From: Semisulcospira habei
Taxonomy: Eukaryota; Mollusca; Gastropoda; Semisulcospiridae
DNA: 64,000 bases
Assembly (NCBI GenBank): GCA_036245525.1
Contig: BTPG01000004.1
Location: forward strand, 44,787,482-44,851,481
Direction of reading: 5' to 3'
Position 1 is the first letter of the stretch. Each line of letters opens with the position of its first letter. The notes under the pieces are model-generated. The model searched no databases. It worked only from the letters and a program-made list of their open reading frames with translations, and was not told the origin of the DNA. The translations under genes were made by a program, and so were the position numbers. Shown here one piece after another: positions 22,348-34,640 of the stretch.

Positions 22348-22562
22348 TTAACCCGTTTAGTGCCAGTTGACGCAGATTGTGTTTCTATACTCTTCGTTAA
22401 TTCAACGCCACAATCTCCTACCTTTCCTAGGAATACGGATTCAAAGTGGTGTCAGCAAGAGGCATAGATCCTCATGAGCCCCCGCAACTGCGGGGGCTCA
22501 TGACGATCTATACCTCTTGCAGTTGGATGGTGTTCAGATTTTCTCGGCACTGAATGGGTTAA
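22348..22562. mobile_element. Hairpin MITE family A, complete TTAA-bounded element (215 bp)
   Basis: TTAACCCGTTTAGTGCC at the left and GGCACTGAATGGGTTAA at the right form ~14-bp terminal inverted repeats next to TTAA. The internal hairpin 22454-22521 is the widespread family A core. TTAA plus CCC termini match piggyBac-type elements. Confidence 0.88.
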
Positions 22563-22665
22563 GCTGGATTGCAATAGTCACGGACGTTCTTCAATCGTCC
22601 TCAATGTCTCGTTGGCGCCAGTGAGGCGCTGGGTACACTGGAGGCACACCTATCTAAATAGGGTC

Positions 22666-22735
22666 AGCAAGAGGCAAAGATCTTCATGAGCACCCTCAGT
22701 TTGCGAGGACTCATGAGGATCTATGACTCTCGTTG
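22666..22735. repeat. Hairpin MITE family A
   Basis: GCAAGAGGCAAAGATCTTCA / GAGGATCTATGACTCTCG with a mutated loop. Confidence 0.75.
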
Positions 22736-22869
22736 ATGGGTTTATAGTATATACATTCGTTGTAATGTGCACGAGGATCAGTTGTTCGTTAATTTCCTGT
22801 TCCGTGCTTTTGGAGGCCCGGCATTGGAAATCTTTCTGTTTCTAGCCGTGCTCAAGTAACCCCACCCAA

Positions 22870-22957
22870 AGGTCCTCGGCCCGGCGACGGCCGCAGTGGC
22901 CCGAGCACAGCTGTGCGCGAGCCCACCGCGGCCGCCGTCGGCCCGAAACAGTTTTGC
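22870..22957. repeat. Palindrome, possible diverged family D
   Basis: GGCCCGGCGACGGCCGC / GCGGCCGCCGTCGGCCC arms around GAGCACAGCTGTGCGC. The outer bases only loosely resemble family D. Confidence 0.45.
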
Positions 22958-23021
22958 TAGTTGGGCATGGCTAGGACCTTGTGGTCAACCGCCCTGCAGG
23001 AAATTGGCTTGACCCTCTTCA

Positions 23022-23968
23022 CACCGAGAAAAGGCTATCACCACACAACTGCAAGATGCATAAAGCCACATGAGCGCCGCAGTTGCTTCGCAGGACAACC
23101 TTCCACGCCGAGAAAAAGCTATCACCACACAACTGCAAGATGCATAAAGCCACAGGAGCGCCGCAGTTGCTTCGCAGGACAACCTTCCACGCCGAGAAAA
23201 AGCTATCACCACACCACTGCAAGATGCATAAAGCCACAGGAGCGCCGCAGTTGCTTCGCAGGACAACCTTCCACGCCGAGAAAAGGCTATCACCACACAA
23301 CTGCAAGATGCATAAAGCCACAGGAGCGCCGCAGTTGCTTCGCAGGACAACCTTCCACGCCGAGAAAAAGCTATCACCACACCACTGCAAGATGCATAAA
23401 GCCACAGGAGCGCCGCAGTTGCTTCGCAGGACAACCTTCCACGCCGAGAAAAAGCTATCACCACACAACTGCAAGATGCATAAAGCCACAGGAGCGCCGC
23501 AGTTGCTTCGCAGGACAACCTTCCACGCCGAGAAAAAGCTAGCACCACACAACTGCAAGATGCATAAAGCCACAGGAGCGCCGCAGTTGCTTTGCAGGAC
23601 AACCTTCCACGCCGAGAAAAAGCTATCACCACACCACTGCAAGATGCATAAAGCCACAGGAGCGCCGCAGTTGCTTCGCAGGATAATTATACGCCGAAAA
23701 AAAGCTATCACCACACCACTGCAAGATGCATAAAGCCACAGGAGCACCGCAGTTGCTTCGCAGGATAATTATACGCCGAAAAAAAGCTATCACCACACCA
23801 CTGCAAGATGCATAAAGCCACAGGAGCGCCGCAGTTGCTTCGCAGGATAATTATACGCCGAGAAAAAGCTATCACCACACCACTGCAAGATGCATAAAGC
23901 CACAGGAGCACCGCAGTTGCTTCGCAGGACAACCTTCCACGCCGAGAAAAAGCTAGCATCACACAACT
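23022..23968. repeat. 84-bp minisatellite (about 11 copies) derived from a family A MITE
   Basis: Each unit contains CAACTGCAAGATGCATAAAG...CGCCGCAGTTGC, which follows the left half of a family A hairpin. The array runs straight into a remnant family A element at 23969. Units with ACAACCTTCCACG are 84 bp; three units with ATAATTATACG are 82 bp. The 84-bp period keeps several frames open, so the ~200-residue repeat ORFs on both strands are artefacts. Confidence 0.9.
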
Positions 23969-24042
23969 GCAAGAGGTACAGAACCTCATGAGCTTCCGCA
24001 GCTGCGGGAGGGGGGTTCTCATAAAGTAAGATGCCTTTTGCT
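23969..24042. repeat. Hairpin MITE family A at end of the 84-bp array
   Basis: GCAAGAGGTACAGAACCTCA...CCGCAGCTGCGGG...ATGCCTTTTGCTG, degenerate. Confidence 0.7.
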
Positions 24043-24183
24043 GGCCGCAGTTTAAATCCCTGATCATCTCCGATTATACAGCATGGAATTTACAATGATT
24101 TCAGAACATTATTTTGTTGTCTGTGTGGCAGTGAAGGTTTTCGCCAGACCAGGCTGCACCCTTTTTCTCCCCTGCGTCATTTC

Positions 24184-24678
24184 TGACAGGCCAAATCACA
24201 CAGTGGGCCTCCCCCTGCAGTCCCATCTGTTAAAATGCCTTAGCCTTAGTCTCTCCCAGTCATCCCCTAATTTTTCAATCCCGGCCTACACAACACTACC
24301 GCCCGCTTGCTGCACATTTGCCATGGATAAAAATCCCGCAAAATAAGGACATCACCAGTCTCATTTCCTGGCTATCAACATGAATCTGTACCAACCCTAC
24401 ATCCATGCGCAGCCAAAACTGGTACACACCTCAAATCACCATCCGCTTGGCAACTCAAACTAGGCAAAAAAGAGTCCGCTAATTAAGCCAAGGCTGGTAT
24501 GAACCAAAGCACAAAACATGTCTCTTCTCATCTATCAAGAGATTTTAAGCAAATTCCAGCATACTGCCTCAGTACAAAATGCCAAAGAAGGCAGAAGAAT
24601 GTTTTTTTTTAAAAAACACCGGTCCTCTTGATGCCTCACCTACCTCATTTGAATATGCATATGTAACGTGACCTGTCA
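24184..24678. repeat. Dispersed ~500 bp repeat R1, copy 2
   Basis: Aligns with 26241-26724 from CTGACAGGCCAAATCA to the TATGTAACRTGACC end, and with the window start. TCTGACAGG at its left end and CCTGTCAGA at its right end could be short inverted termini, but the second copy has lost this at its right end. Confidence 0.8.
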
Positions 24679-26240
24679 GAGAAACTCTCCCACCTGAACA
24701 CCATTCCCTCAGTGCAAGCCTTAGACACTAGCTAAGTCAAACCCAAAGTGACACCATTGATTGTTGCTGCATTTGTATGTTATGGCCCATTATGTGTAGC
24801 GCGTTGTTGTGGCATTCACTATGCTGTTTATGTTTTGGATCATACATATCTGATGCCATGAAAAACAGACTAGGTATGGTCAGAATGCCTCCAACATTGG
24901 CATGTGCTTCCAGTAATATATCTGATTCTCAGAAATGTTGCATTGGAGGCAAAGGCACATGAAAGTTGTTTTTTTTTTAATATTTTCTCATTACCCTACT
25001 TTTTCTGTTTTTTCCAAGTTTACATACACATGCAATACAGTCAACCTGACACCCGATGGGCTGAACAACTGAAAAGGTTACCATAACACTGACATTGATG
25101 AAAAATGCGCTTTCAGACCGAAGGCCATTTCGTTGCGTATCTCAGGGCAGCCTAAAGACAACACCCAAGCATCCTCATTGACCCTGTTGTCTGGTGACAG
25201 CAAGCAGGAAGAGGCCTGTAACCAGCTGCCATGCCCTATATGCTGCTTGCAATCTTTTCCTCAGGCAAAAGGAGTCATGAAACAGCTGTGCAATTTAAAC
25301 ATTAAGTCTACTGAGCTATCCCACAGCCAAAAGACTACACAAAACAGCCAAAACTATGCTACGCAGGACACACCCCATACCCAAACAAGTGTCTGGAGTG
25401 CTTATTGAGGAGTTAGCAGATAAAAATGGTTATGTACAGTTCATTTGTATATAGAACACACTTGTCAGAGTCTCAAAACACCTCAACTCATGTTGCAAAT
25501 GCAGAAGGCATATGTGTGCCAAACCTGTGAATACTCCTGTAAAAGCCTGTACCAGTGGCCTCAGCCGCTGCTCCCATAACAACGCACTCAAATGAGCTTT
25601 ACGCAGTGTAAAAGTGCTTTTGTTTGGCTCAGAATAGACACCAGAGACATCCCTCATGACAGTTACAGCAGAATGACACCTCAGATGCAGCCTATGTTGT
25701 ATACAAATGTTGCTGGATCATGCAAGATGACTTCTGAATGTCACATTCCTTGGGCGGCTGATTTCACTCTGAGGTCAGCTGTCTGATGAAATGAACCTGC
25801 TGACACTGTTTGATTGTAGTTTTGATCTTAACCTTTGACCCCCCCCCCTCACCACCACCACCACCCCCTCCTCACAACTTCAATAACTGAATGAGTGCAT
25901 TTTTGTATTTAGCATAGCAAACTGAACGCCCCAAACCCCACCCCTTTCAAGGTCAAGGTCAAAGATCACTGCTCAAGGTCGACGGTCAGACTCATGACAT
26001 GACTGTAAGACAAAAAATAAATGAACAAACACACTAAACATGGCCCACAGTGCCTGTAAACTGGGTCTTACAATGCAAAACATGCAAAAACGCCTATAAA
26101 ACTGCGTGAAGCATTTTTGGGTGGCAAAATTTCAAATTTTTCATGATTTTCTCAGTTTTCCAACTGTAAAAGTCCAAATTCAATGATATGGTTACATTAA
26201 ACCAGCTTGTGGTCTATGTCACATATGGCATGTGGTGCCT
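24679..26240. other. No gene recognised between two R1 repeats
   Basis: AT-rich sequence with a poly-C/ACC tract (25839-25870). Short open frames lack motifs. I could not identify LTR ends or internal coding sequence that would make the two R1 copies LTRs. Confidence 0.45.
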
Positions 26241-26724
26241 CTGACAGGCCAAATCATACAGTGGGCCTCCCCCTGCAATCCCATCTATCTGTTAAAATGC
26301 CTTAGCCTTAGTCTGTCCCAGTCATCCCCTATTTTTTCAATCCCGGCCTAAACAACACTACCGCCCACTTGCTGCACATTTGCCATGCACAAAATCCCCC
26401 AAAATAAGGACATCACAAGTCTCATTTCCTGGCTATCAACATGATTCTGTACCAACCCTATATCCATGCGCAGCTAAAACTGGTACACACCTCAAATCAC
26501 CATCCGCTTGGCAACTCAAACTAGGCCAAAAAGAGTCCGCTGGTTAAGCCAAGGCTGGTATGAATCAAAGCACAAAACATGTCTCTTCTCATCTATCAAG
26601 AGATTTTAAGCAAATTCCAGTGTACTGCCTCTTTACAAAATGCCAAAGAAGGCAGAAGAATTAGTTTTTAAAACACCGGTCCTCTTGCTGCCTCACCTAC
26701 CTCATTTGAATATGTAACATGACC
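26241..26724. repeat. Dispersed ~500 bp repeat R1, copy 3
   Basis: Direct repeat of 24184-24678, about 2.06 kb downstream, with scattered substitutions. Confidence 0.8.
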
Positions 26725-26885
26725 TTCTATTGTATCGTAGTACTGACACCTCCATGTTTGTCTTCTTGATTTTCTCTCAAAACAGAAGACTGCACACTTG
26801 TACACCTGGACCGCACCAAAATCATCGAATGCGCTTTCGAGCTTGTCAATCCCTTTTTTGCCGAGAAAAGTGAACATAATACCAC

Positions 26886-26947
26886 AGCAAGAGACATAGA
26901 TCGTCATGTGCCGGGGCCGGGGGCTCATGAGAAACTATGTCTCTTCG
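26886..26947. repeat. Hairpin MITE family A, shortened loop
   Basis: GCAAGAGACATAGATCGTCA / TGAGAAACTATGTCTCTT with a reduced GC-rich loop. Confidence 0.75.
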
Positions 26948-27506
26948 TGACACCATTTTGTACCTATCTTCCTTGGACGGCTGGTGCTCTTCGGCTTAAC
27001 AAAGATTTCAGAAGCCGCCGACAATGACGGGGACAGTGCTTCCCTGGGTACGTGCAGCTCCTTAGGGAAATCCTATTTCTAGTCTAATGCGTGGGAGGAG
27101 CCCATGTGTGTTCATTTATTCCGCCATCCATTCAATGGTTTTCGTGCCGCATTTAGCCCGCATCGTTTTGCCATCAGGGTCCTTTCACGTATAGATCTCC
27201 CCTGTATGACTTGACATTCGGAGATCAAAGGTGCAGTCGACTTTTTCATTTTGTTTAATCAGTGTTCGCTTTGGACAACCGGTGATTGAAATCCCGTCTC
27301 GCTCACAAAACGGACGTCACGAAATACATGTATGGCCTATATACAGCCAGTACATATGCACCAATCTTGCAAATCAAGAAACAGGGAAGGGTGAGGCAGC
27401 CGGAGATGTGGGGAGAGGGGGGCAAAGTAGAGCGCACCGATCAAGTTCCCGTTCAGTCTTCTTCAGAGGAAAATAGAACAAAGAAAAAAAACCGCATATG
27501 TTGTAC
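26948..27506. other. No gene recognised
   Basis: Family A right flank, then unassigned sequence. Confidence 0.4.
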
Positions 27507-27579
27507 TTGTCCTTTCTAAGCGTGTCTCTTTCTTCGTCGTGATTTTTTTTTTTTCATTTACATGCTTGGCAGTCAACCT

Positions 27580-27590
<11 letters not shown>
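27507..27590 (+). mobile_element. Relic tail of a G-type foldback
   Basis: CCTTTCTAAGCGTGTCTCTTT followed by poly-T and ATGCTTGGCAGTCAACCTTTTT matches the arm-plus-tail junction of G1 and G2, diverged. The arms are not resolved. Confidence 0.55.
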
Positions 27591-27615
<25 letters not shown>

Positions 27616-28789
27616 CTTTTTTTTTTTTTTCTTTTTTTTTTTTTGGGGGGGGTGCGTTTCTTCTACTTGGCCAATCTTTACGTAGTCACACGACCAATCA
27701 CTGACTTTAGCGCAAACCGTACCATGTGACCGGGATACAAAAACCCTTTAGCAACTAATGGCCGACATTTTGTGGCCCTCTTTCTGACGCGTCTTGGGTG
27801 CCAGTTGTTCTATAAAAGATCACCAATAGGTTCTAAAGTACAAAGTTACCTAGTATTGTTCGAAACAACAGGCACACTACTGGAGACGGCAACGTCATGA
27901 ACGATTTTTAATTACGTCATAAATCTATTATGTATAAATGTCGTAAGATTTCTTATTGATTTCTTTTGCGAAAACATTGGAGGAATAAAAACAAATACGT
28001 TATTGGTAGCAGGGTTTATAATGTCTACCGGAAACGCGTCCATTACGACTACTTTTCCATTCTTCAACCATGGCCGCTGTATTGGCAACGACACGATTTT
28101 TCACACTGGTTGTCTCCTTCGATTCTCTACCCCGTGATACAACGGCAGCGAATCGAGTGAAACAACCTGTATGGGTGTTTATCAAGTCTAGCCGCGTTGC
28201 TTTTTACTGGCACACACTGCTTCCCGGTATTTGCATTTTAAATATTGTTAATTGTCGGTATTTAAGCGAGAGAGAGGGAGGAGATGTATAGCGGAGGGGG
28301 GGAGGAGGGGGGCTGACAGGATGGGGCGGGTAACATCACGGATTCACGACTATTTATTTTGCGATTTTTTAATTACGGATTTTAAAAATAGCATTCATGT
28401 TTCACGATGGTGGCGACAGAAGCTACACCGTATCGCTTTCACAACCTCTTTTCAGAGGCCAAAACTTCAGACAAGGGGGTAGTGTTGGACTGAATAGCAG
28501 AGACGGCTTTTCACGTTTCATTGCATAACCATGACGAATTATGAAGATCTCTTTTTAGCATTCACGTTGCCAAGACCACTATAGATCACGAGGGGGGGGG
28601 GGGGGGGGGGGAAATGCAATTGCAATGCGACTCACGAGAACCTGATCTTGTCCAATCACGCATCACGATTTTAGGACACCCCGCTCCACCTCCACCTACT
28701 CTCACCCCCCGCACCCACCTCCCCACCCCACCCCCACCCACCCACCCCACCCTCATCTCAGAATTTTCGGTGAACGCATTGTCACTATG
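27591..28789. other. Low-complexity tracts, no gene recognised
   Basis: Long T-rich tract (27538-27645), a poly-G run (28591-28612) and a CCCACC-rich stretch (28678-28752). No exon with convincing splice sites or homology was recognised. Confidence 0.45.
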
Positions 28790-28880
28790 CTAACCCTTTG
28801 GCTGTCGGTAGCGGTTTTTAGCACGATGATTCCTGCAGGAATCATCGTGACAAAAAGCGCTACCGACAGCCAAAGGGTTA
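28790..28880. repeat. Hairpin MITE family B, intact
   Basis: CTAACCCTTTGGCTGTCGG ... GATGATTCCTGCAGGAATC ... complement ... GGGTTAG. Terminal CTAA/TTAG replaces TTAA. It is the clean reference for the exploded copy at 11885-13132. Confidence 0.88.
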
Positions 28881-29442
28881 GTGAGCTTTTAGTCCAACAC
28901 TTCTTTCCTTCCTTCTTCTTTTTATTTTTTAAGTCCCTTCTATTTATAGAAGGAACTTTTTAGGATCGGTCACGGCGGGGCGAATTTAATAGCTTGTCCA
29001 TGATGTCAAAGGCGGGCAGGCTAAACCTCTAACAATTGAAGTAACAAGATTAAAAAAAATACGTGATGTCTAGTTACGCTAACCTCGCTGCTGAACGTAC
29101 ATTTGGCGCGAAGCGCCGTATGTGCGTATGTATGTATGTGCGTATGTATGTATGTATGTGTGTGCGTTTGTATGTAAACAAGACATTCTCCGATATTTCT
29201 GTACACACAAGCTTGAAACTTGGCGAAATACTTTCTTAAGTGGGTGGCTACGAGAGTCTCTGAGCATATTGTAATTGAATGTCTCATTGAAGACATAAAC
29301 AACCGTTTATAGGAAGTCGGTTGACCCAGATTAGAGTCCGTAATTTTTGTCATATTTACTTGAACTTTTGCATATAGCTGGTTTGAAGAAAGACATTGGC
29401 TGTGTTCGTTAGCCAGCTTTGTATCCTTTCATCTTCTTTAGT

Positions 29443-29467
29443 CGGAAACGCTGAAGAAGAAGAAGAA
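29443..29467 (+). mobile_element. 25-bp LINE tail insertion with TSD
   Basis: CGGAAACGCTGAAGAAGAAG plus five bases is absent from the matching place in copy 1 (about 4630). It is flanked by CTTCTTTAGT at 29433-29442 and 29468-29477. The GAAGAAG tail matches the 3' end of the RNase H-type LINE at 15864. Confidence 0.7.
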
Positions 29468-29601
29468 CTTCTTTAGTTAAAAAAATTAATTTTTTCAGGA
29501 AATAATTAAAACACTAAAAAAAAATTGACTTCTAGAGAAAGTCAGACAGACAGTGGCGGTGACGTAAAAGAGGTAACTTCGTCATCACGCAGACACTGAC
29601 A

Positions 29602-31995
29602 CCTCTTGGCTTGACTTCGCGAACGAAGATTTTATAGGAGTTGCCCACGACGTCTGCAGGCTTGTTCGTGGCTGCGGAGGCCAATCCGGGACAGGCAGGT
29701 TCGACCGCAGTGGCTGCAGGGGGAGGTATGGCCAGGGTTCTGAGTTGCGGCATCTCTGTTTTTTCTCCTGAGCCGCTTGTCCTTAAGGCTAGCTCTGCGA
29801 GAATCCTCAAAGGAGACAGCTGCCTTGTAAATGGTGGAGCGCCAGGTGTCACGGTCCACAGCAAGCGAGGACCACTGGTGGTGGTCGATCTGGCAGGCAC
29901 TAAGTGACTTCTTGAGACAGTCTTTGTATCTCTTCTTTGGTGCCCCCTGTCACGGTGTCCAGTAGCAAGCTCGCCGAACAGGGTGATCTTTGGTAGGCGA
30001 TGATCCTCCATCCTGGAGACATGCCCCGCCCAGCGGAGCTGTGTCCGCAGCAGCAAGGCCTCGATGCTCACAGTTTCAGCCTGTTCAAGGACCTCGACCC
30101 CCCACCGGGTCTGCCCTAGGGGACCTTGGTGGGGTTGTCTACTTTTTAGTTCCTAGGGTCACCTTGTCTAACCCCTGCAAGGTGGGTTCTACTCTTTTGG
30201 GGGTTTGTATTTCTGTCTTTCTGGTTCGTTCATCTGTATTTTTCTTTTTGAAATTCTCCCTCCTGTCTGCGCTTCTTGCAGTTCTTTTCTTCATTTAGCG
30301 CAGGCACGTCCTGAGAAGGCCTTTGTCGCTTGCGGGACATAAAGCAATCTATACTCACTTACTCACTCAAGGACCTCGACGTTGGTGACATACTCACTCC
30401 AGTGAATGCCCAGGATGGTACGCAGGCAGCGCTGGTGGAAACGTTCGAGGAGTCGTAGTTGGCTGCGGTAGAGGGCCCAGGACTCGGAACCATACAGCAG
30501 GGTGGTGAGGACCACAGCTCTGTACACGCTGATCTTGGTGCCTGTTTTCAGCTGTTGATTGTGCCACACCCGCTTGAAAAGTCGCCCGAAAGCGCTGTTC
30601 GCTTTTGCCAGCCTGCTGTCAAGCTCCCTGTCCAGCTTGGCGTCCGACGTGATAATGCAGCCAAGGTAAGTAAACTGGTGCACTGACTTTAGTTCAGACT
30701 CGCCAATGGTGATGTGAGGAGGGCGATACACTGTCTTGGGTGCCGGCTGATGGAGGACCTCTGTCTTTTTCAGACTGACCTCGAGTCCGAAGAGCTGGGC
30801 AGCATCTGCGAAGCAGGACGTGATGCGCTGCAGGGCTCTCTCTGTGTGTGCAACGAGGGCAGCGTCATCAGCAAAAAGCAGCTCACGAATCAGTTGGTCT
30901 AGGGTTTTCGTGTGGGCCTGCAGTCGTCTGAGGTTGAACAGGCTGCCATCGAGACGATACCTGATGTACACTGCATCGTCATCATCGAGGTCTACTGTGG
31001 CCTGCTTCAACATCATGCTAAAAAAGATGGTGAAGAGGGTCGGTGCCAGCACGCAGCCCTGCTTTACGCCGTTGAGAATAGGGAATGGTTATGAGATAAC
31101 ATTGTTGAGTCTGACCTGGCCTTGCTGGTCCTCGTGTAGCTGGACAATCATGCTGAGGAACTTTGGGGGACAGCCAAGTCGCTCCAGGATCTGCCACATG
31201 CCTTGCCTTCTCACAGTGTCGAACGCTTTTGTTAGGTCGACAAACGTTACGTACAGCCCTTTGTTCTGCTCGCGGCACTTCTCCTGAAGCTGTCTCAGCA
31301 CAAAGACCATATCGATGGTGCTCCTGTTTGCTCTGAAGCCACACTGGCCCTCTGGGAGGTGATCTTCAGCGATGGCAGGTACCAGCCGATTCAGGAGCAG
31401 CCTTGCAAGAATTTTCCCAGCAATGGACAGCAGGGTAATTCCCCGATAGTTGGAACAGTCTGACTTCTCGCCTTTGTTCTTGTACAGGGTGATAACGACA
31501 GCATCACGGAGATCCTTTGGTAGTGTTCCTTCCTCCCAGCAGCAGAGAAAGAGGTCATGGAGCTTGTTGTGGAGTGCTGTGCCTCCATGTTTCCAGATCT
31601 CTGGTGGTATTCCATCAATGCCTGCTGCTTTGCCACTCTTGAGCTGGTGGATGGCTGTGAGGGTCTCTTCAGCGGTGGGCGGTTCATCCAATTCAACCTT
31701 TACTGGGAGTTGTGGGATTTGTAGCTTTGGTTAGGCCACCTTTTCTAGGCCCCTCTCCGTGTGGAGCAAGCAGTGCTGTCCCTAGAGAAGGCTGCTTGGT
31801 CGTTCAGGGTGTGCCGAGTGATGTTGTCATCCCCAGGTCAACATCAGGCGACCAATATCCTGAACCGCCTGCATGCAGGTTTGAGACTGCGGCTTCCAGT
31901 GACATCTTTCACCTGCCGTTTCGCCCCTCGCCCGTCGCTACAGGACTTGGAATGGTCAGTGCCATGGTCCGTGGACGTTTCCTTAGGAAACGAAA
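29602..31995 (-). pseudogene. Non-LTR retrotransposon RT with C-terminal zinc finger, copy 2 (broken)
   Basis: Flanked by an 11-bp duplication AGACACTGACA (29591-29601, 31996-32006). On the minus strand, a 5' leader (31740-31995) joins directly to an RT frame, so the endonuclease was deleted. Motifs in order: VELDEPPTAEETL, SGKAAGIDGIPPEIW, VVITLYKNKGEKSDCSNYRG, QCGFRANRSTIDMVF, VDLTKAFDT (palm A), then a short scrambled region near 31085, VLAPTLFTIFF, ELLFADDAAL (palm C), HQFTYLGC, ESWALYRSQL, WAGHVSRMEDHRLPK and a final CSHCGRTC...LRSHEQAC zinc finger. A 268-bp insertion interrupts it at 30099. Confidence 0.9.
30099..30366. mobile_element. 268-bp insertion of unknown family, 14-bp TSD
   Basis: Exact duplication TCAAGGACCTCGAC at 30085-30098 and 30367-30380. 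The insert starts CCCCACCGGGTCTGCC and ends in ACTCACTTACTCAC. Removing it rejoins the LINE frame across VTNVEVL. The length, TSD and short-repeat tail suggest a SINE or truncated LINE; no pol III boxes were seen. Confidence 0.8.
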
Positions 31996-32045
31996 AGACA
32001 CTGACATAATACTCTAAATATGACGTCATTCTCTCTCACGCGCGC

Positions 32046-32600
<555 letters not shown>

Positions 32601-32689
32601 AAAAAGCAACAACACAGCAGCACTATACATACACAGCAGTAGAATGGGTACATTACTATCTACGCATAGAAAACAAAGCTTGCAGATAG

Positions 32690-33798
32690 TTATGGCAGCG
32701 AAGATAAATGTTTAAAAAGGTATCTGACTGGTGTAGACAGAACCATATGGTTCTTCACCCAGCAAAAACAAAGAGTATCTTAATCGCCACGCGGCAAAAA
32801 CATCAACGCCGACTACAGCCATTACAATTACAATTAAACGCTGAACCTGTTGAACAAGTCACTGAGCGTAAATTCTTAGGAATACATGTTGATGATCAAC
32901 TGTGCTGGGAGACCCATATAAATGCTGTTTGTAAGACCATTGCTAAAAACACTTTCTTATTGTCCCAGCTTAGACATGTAACGGATACAAATACCCGTAA
33001 ATTGTTTTTTCATGCTCATATAAAGTCCCATGTTGATTATGTCTCCACAGTGTGGGACGGCTGCAGTGATGTCCACATGAAGAGATTAAACTCCATATAC
33101 AAAAGAGCTGTAAAAATGATAGATAGACGCCCCATCCCTACCACAGACAAATTTAGATATTTAAACATTCTCGGTCTACGTCAGCAACTTACATTAAACA
33201 AATGCGTCTATATGCATAAGATACTGAATAATATGACACCCCAGTATCTAACCACTAAATTTATATCTCACCAAGAACGTGAACGGACCTCAAGAAACAA
33301 TACCTTACCCCTACCACTGCCAAGAATTGACCTTTTTAAAACTAGTATGTCATTCTCTGGTCCGTTTGCTTGGAATTCCATCCGTGCACATTTGAAAACT
33401 ATTACCTCAACAGGAAGTTTTAAAACAAAACTTTTTGATTACCTGATGAGTCAGACTTAGTACGTTTCTTAGGTACTGTAATATTTCCTGTACCTCACGT
33501 ATTTCATACAGATGGTTTTTATATGTGTGTGCGCGTGTGTGTGTGTGCTCGTGTTTGTTTGTGCGTGTGGATGTATGTGTGAGCGGCGCGCGTGCGTGCG
33601 TCTGTGCATGTGTGTGTGATGAGTATTATTATTTTTTCTGTATAAAATGATGCTATTGGGTTTTGTATGTACATATATATTTTATAGTTTCCCTTCTTTT
33701 TTATCCTGTAGATGTTAGCAACGGCAAGTTTGTAAAATGACGATTTGTTTTCTGTCAAAACTTTTTACCGTTGAAAAATAAAGTTTCATCATCATCAT
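32690..33798 (+). pseudogene. LINE 3' fragment (RT thumb/C-terminus), piece 2
   Basis: Frame: VSDWCRQNHMVLHPAKTKSI, ERKFLGIHVDDQLCWETHI, SHVDYVSTVWDG, RLNSIYKRAVKMIDRRPIP, LPRIDLFKTSMSFSGPFAWN, then a normal stop at 33458-33460. This is the region after the palm of a non-LTR RT; the palm and endonuclease are missing (5' truncation). The 3' UTR ends with AATAAAGTTTCATCATCATC. The CT tract resumes after the tail. Confidence 0.85.
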
Positions 33799-33829
33799 CA
33801 TCTCTCTCTCTCACAAACATGCGCGCATC

Positions 33830-33889
33830 TCCAGGAAGAATAGATCCTCATGCGCCCTGCAGGCGCATGAGGATCTATGCCTCTTGGAG
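33830..33889. repeat. Family A-like hairpin inside TIR transposon family I
   Basis: ATAGATCCTCATGCGCC / GGCGCATGAGGATCTAT. It sits where copy 1 has a degraded version (4950-4993), so it is part of family I itself. Confidence 0.75.
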
Positions 33890-34194
33890 ATGTTTGGAGC
33901 GCGCGCGCACGCACGCACTAACACGCACACACACATCGACGCGCTTAGTCAGAAGAGCATGGAGGTGACCCTTGTACTTCATGTAGCTAGGTAAAATCAA
34001 CCTCCTTTCACACAAATTATAGCAAGACTAAAATTGTACCGTGAAGTTCTAGTTTTGTCACCATTTTCTCAAGCCTATGAAGCGAAAGTGAAACTCGTAT
34101 CACGTAAAATATAAAATTACGTAAAAACTAAAACTTACGTTATGACAAATGACGTTTGACAAATCAATGACGCGTATGTCCTGCGCCCCTTATA

Positions 34195-34513
34195 GGGCTC
34201 GGGAAGTTCCCCGCGTTGCCTAGCAGCGTCGGCGCGTCAGCCGCCATCTTAAGAGGATACCATAGCCATCGTATAGTAGCGAAATAGTGTTTGAACACGT
34301 TTTTCTTCATTTTTCTTCCTCTTTGGAAACGAACAAAAACAGATTCTGGTGAGCGGTTTCCTACAGTGATGGCAAGACATGCTGTTATTGCTTATAGTAC
34401 GTCAGGACTTTTCTGACATCACAAAAACAGCGATTTTCCTAGGAGCGCTAGTTCCGTAGCCTCACAAGATGGCCGCCACGACTGGCGTGATGACGTCAGC
34501 TTCCCGAGCCCTA
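34195..34513. mobile_element. TIR MITE, ~320 bp
   Basis: GGGCTCGGGAAG at 34195 and CTTCCCGAGCCC ending at 34513 are exact inverted termini flanked by TATA on both sides. Subterminal GCCGCCATCTT / AAGATGGCCGCC are also inverted. Copy 1 of the host repeat lacks it. A TA or TATA duplication is compatible with a Tc1/mariner-like mover. Confidence 0.82.
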
Positions 34514-34640
34514 TAGATATCACTGACGCATTGGCAGATCTGCGAGACTTTTTCAACAGGAGATAATTCAACATCAGAATCAGGTCAAAGACAAACGGTA
34601 GAGATCATTGACAGCGATGACAGCTCTCATATAGGACTTT

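Noticed and set aside
22961..23747. Long repetitive open frames on both strands
   Set aside because: Produced by the 84-bp array derived from a MITE; no independent coding signal.
24184..26724. LTR retrotransposon with the two R1 repeats as LTRs
   Set aside because: No TG...CA ends, no TSD, no primer site and no gag/pol between them; a third R1 copy lies elsewhere.
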